Assembly: GCA_039795875.1 (NCBI GenBank)
Contig: JBDKKY010000033.1
Location: 1 to 5,334, forward strand
DNA length: 5,334 nucleotides
Direction of reading: 5' to 3'
Source: CAIZLB01 sp039795875
GTDB taxonomy: Bacteria; Patescibacteriota; Minisyncoccia; Phycocordibacterales; CAIZLB01
In this document: positions 4,696 to 5,334 of the stretch, in pieces
Layout of the letters: each line of letters begins with the position of its first letter
Position numbering within the stretch: position 1 is the stretch's first letter
Translations under genes and position numbers: made by a program
The notes under the pieces: generated by a model
Databases searched by the model: none
What the model was told of the DNA's origin: nothing
Seen by the model: the letters and a program-made list of their open reading frames with translations, nothing else

Positions 4696-5334
4696 TTACT
4701 GGTTTTCATTCTCTTTGTCATGTTGATACGCCACACAACTGTTTTTTAACCACTCTAGACCAATCTCATTACATAAACTATAGGTTGGTATCACATCTAT
4801 AGATGCTTGATACAGGCACACATCCCTCTCTACACCACTCATAGAATCACAATATTTGAATGAGGTAGCGGCTCTGATTTTTACACTCTCAGAAGGTCCT
4901 GTGCCTGGAACATACTTTTTGTTAAAAGCCTCACTTAATTCACCATCAAGATACCTATCTTTGAATACAATACCATTTACACAGGAAAACCGTTCCCACT
5001 CTCTATCACCAACCTTTGATTCATCTGTTGGAATATTTTTACAATAATCTATATTATTGGTCTTGATGGCAAAATCTCTCTGACACATATCTTTACCATC
5101 AGGGAAAATATCACATTGAGATATGTTTGTAATTTGTTTGACATCTCGTCCCATAAAGCAATATGGGGTATACCTATTTAAACTAAAGCATTCACCTATC
5201 ATTGAATAACAATTGTCTTTATCATGTGGTATCCATCCCCAAGGGACAGCTGGTCTACCTACTTCACAAGCCCGTTTGGTGATTCCCCACAAATAGGTGT
5301 GTTGGACATCTTTTGGAACAGTCATCAAAGATCC
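4696..5334 (-). CDS. Cys-rich repeat protein of unknown function, N-terminus beyond the edge
   Basis: The frame is open to the right edge and ends with TAA at 4698-4696. An ATG at 5325-5323 and a TTG at 5328 are possible starts, but an upstream extension is more likely because the frame is still open and no ribosome-binding site is visible. In about 210 residues there are 12 cysteines, mostly in pairs about 9-12 residues apart within units of roughly 35 residues, for example SQCDIFPDGKDMC, KYCDSMSGVERDVC and LCNEIGLEWLKNSC, with Ile, Asp or Asn and a following Ala or aromatic at similar places. This looks like degenerate tandem repeats with disulfide pairs, which would put the protein outside the cytoplasm, anchored by a signal or membrane segment that would lie past the edge. 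Similar paired-Cys repeats are, in my recollection, common in Patescibacteria. It is cotranscribed with zwf, with no obvious functional link. Confidence 0.65.
   Translation of the reverse strand, partial: GSLMTVPKDVQHTYLWGITKRACEVGRPAVPWGWIPHDKDNCYSMIGECFSLNRYTPYCFMGRDVKQITNISQCDIFPDGKDMCQRDFAIKTNNIDYCKNIPTDESKVGDREWERFSCVNGIVFKDRYLDGELSEAFNKKYVPGTGPSESVKIRAATSFKYCDSMSGVERDVCLYQASIDVIPTYSLCNEIGLEWLKNSCVAYQHDKENENQ

Noticed and set aside
1..5334. CRISPR array, tRNA or rRNA genes, insertion sequences
   Set aside because: Reading through both strands gave no regularly spaced repeats, no cloverleaf or rRNA-like segments and no transposase or terminal inverted repeats.

Overview
The window looks like a piece of a small-genome bacterium, most likely a member of the Patescibacteria (Candidate Phyla Radiation). 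This is an inference, not a proven assignment. It rests on AT-rich DNA with short genes, a TrmB-type regulator, a shortened and divergent glucose-6-phosphate dehydrogenase, a Cys-rich repeat protein of unknown function, and a near absence of Shine-Dalgarno sequences. The promoters have bacterial -10 and -35 boxes, which argues against an archaeon despite the TrmB protein. TGA serves as a stop, so the UGA-glycine code of some related lineages is not in use.

Left part (1-1430). A hypothetical gene runs off the left edge on the minus strand (1-268). A divergent intergenic region follows, with a 10-bp direct repeat and a perfect 17-bp palindrome. The palindrome covers the -35 box of a TrmB-family regulator gene (396-1163), which suggests autoregulation. 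A 49-residue basic protein gene (1204-1353) follows from its own promoter.

Middle (1430-2774). A minus-strand locus reads first a 94-residue hypothetical protein (1926-1642). Overlapping it in the -1 frame is a startless reading frame (to 1430) whose translation resembles the C-terminal end of a TrmB-family regulator. The switch point contains a T_TTT_TTC heptamer. Divergent from it, past an (AT)10 tract, is an HD-domain phosphohydrolase gene of the YpgQ/YedJ type (2027-2689). A possible 22-residue membrane microprotein (2706-2774) lies just downstream.

Right part (2805-5334). A self-contained, visibly GC-rich transcription unit has the best promoter of the window (2805-2833), a leader hairpin, a 184-residue predicted two-span membrane protein (2912-3466) and a strong intrinsic terminator (3485-3527). 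Convergent to it, a minus-strand operon carries a Cys-rich protein (open to the right edge) followed 12 nt later by a short glucose-6-phosphate dehydrogenase (Zwf), the entry enzyme of the oxidative pentose phosphate pathway.

Three plus-strand start codons lie exactly 7 nt after the end of a -10 box, and a fourth lies 9 nt after. Leaderless transcription therefore appears to be the main mode here. The genes do not form one pathway. The most unusual items are the GC-rich membrane-protein cassette, the frameshift locus and the leaderless microprotein.
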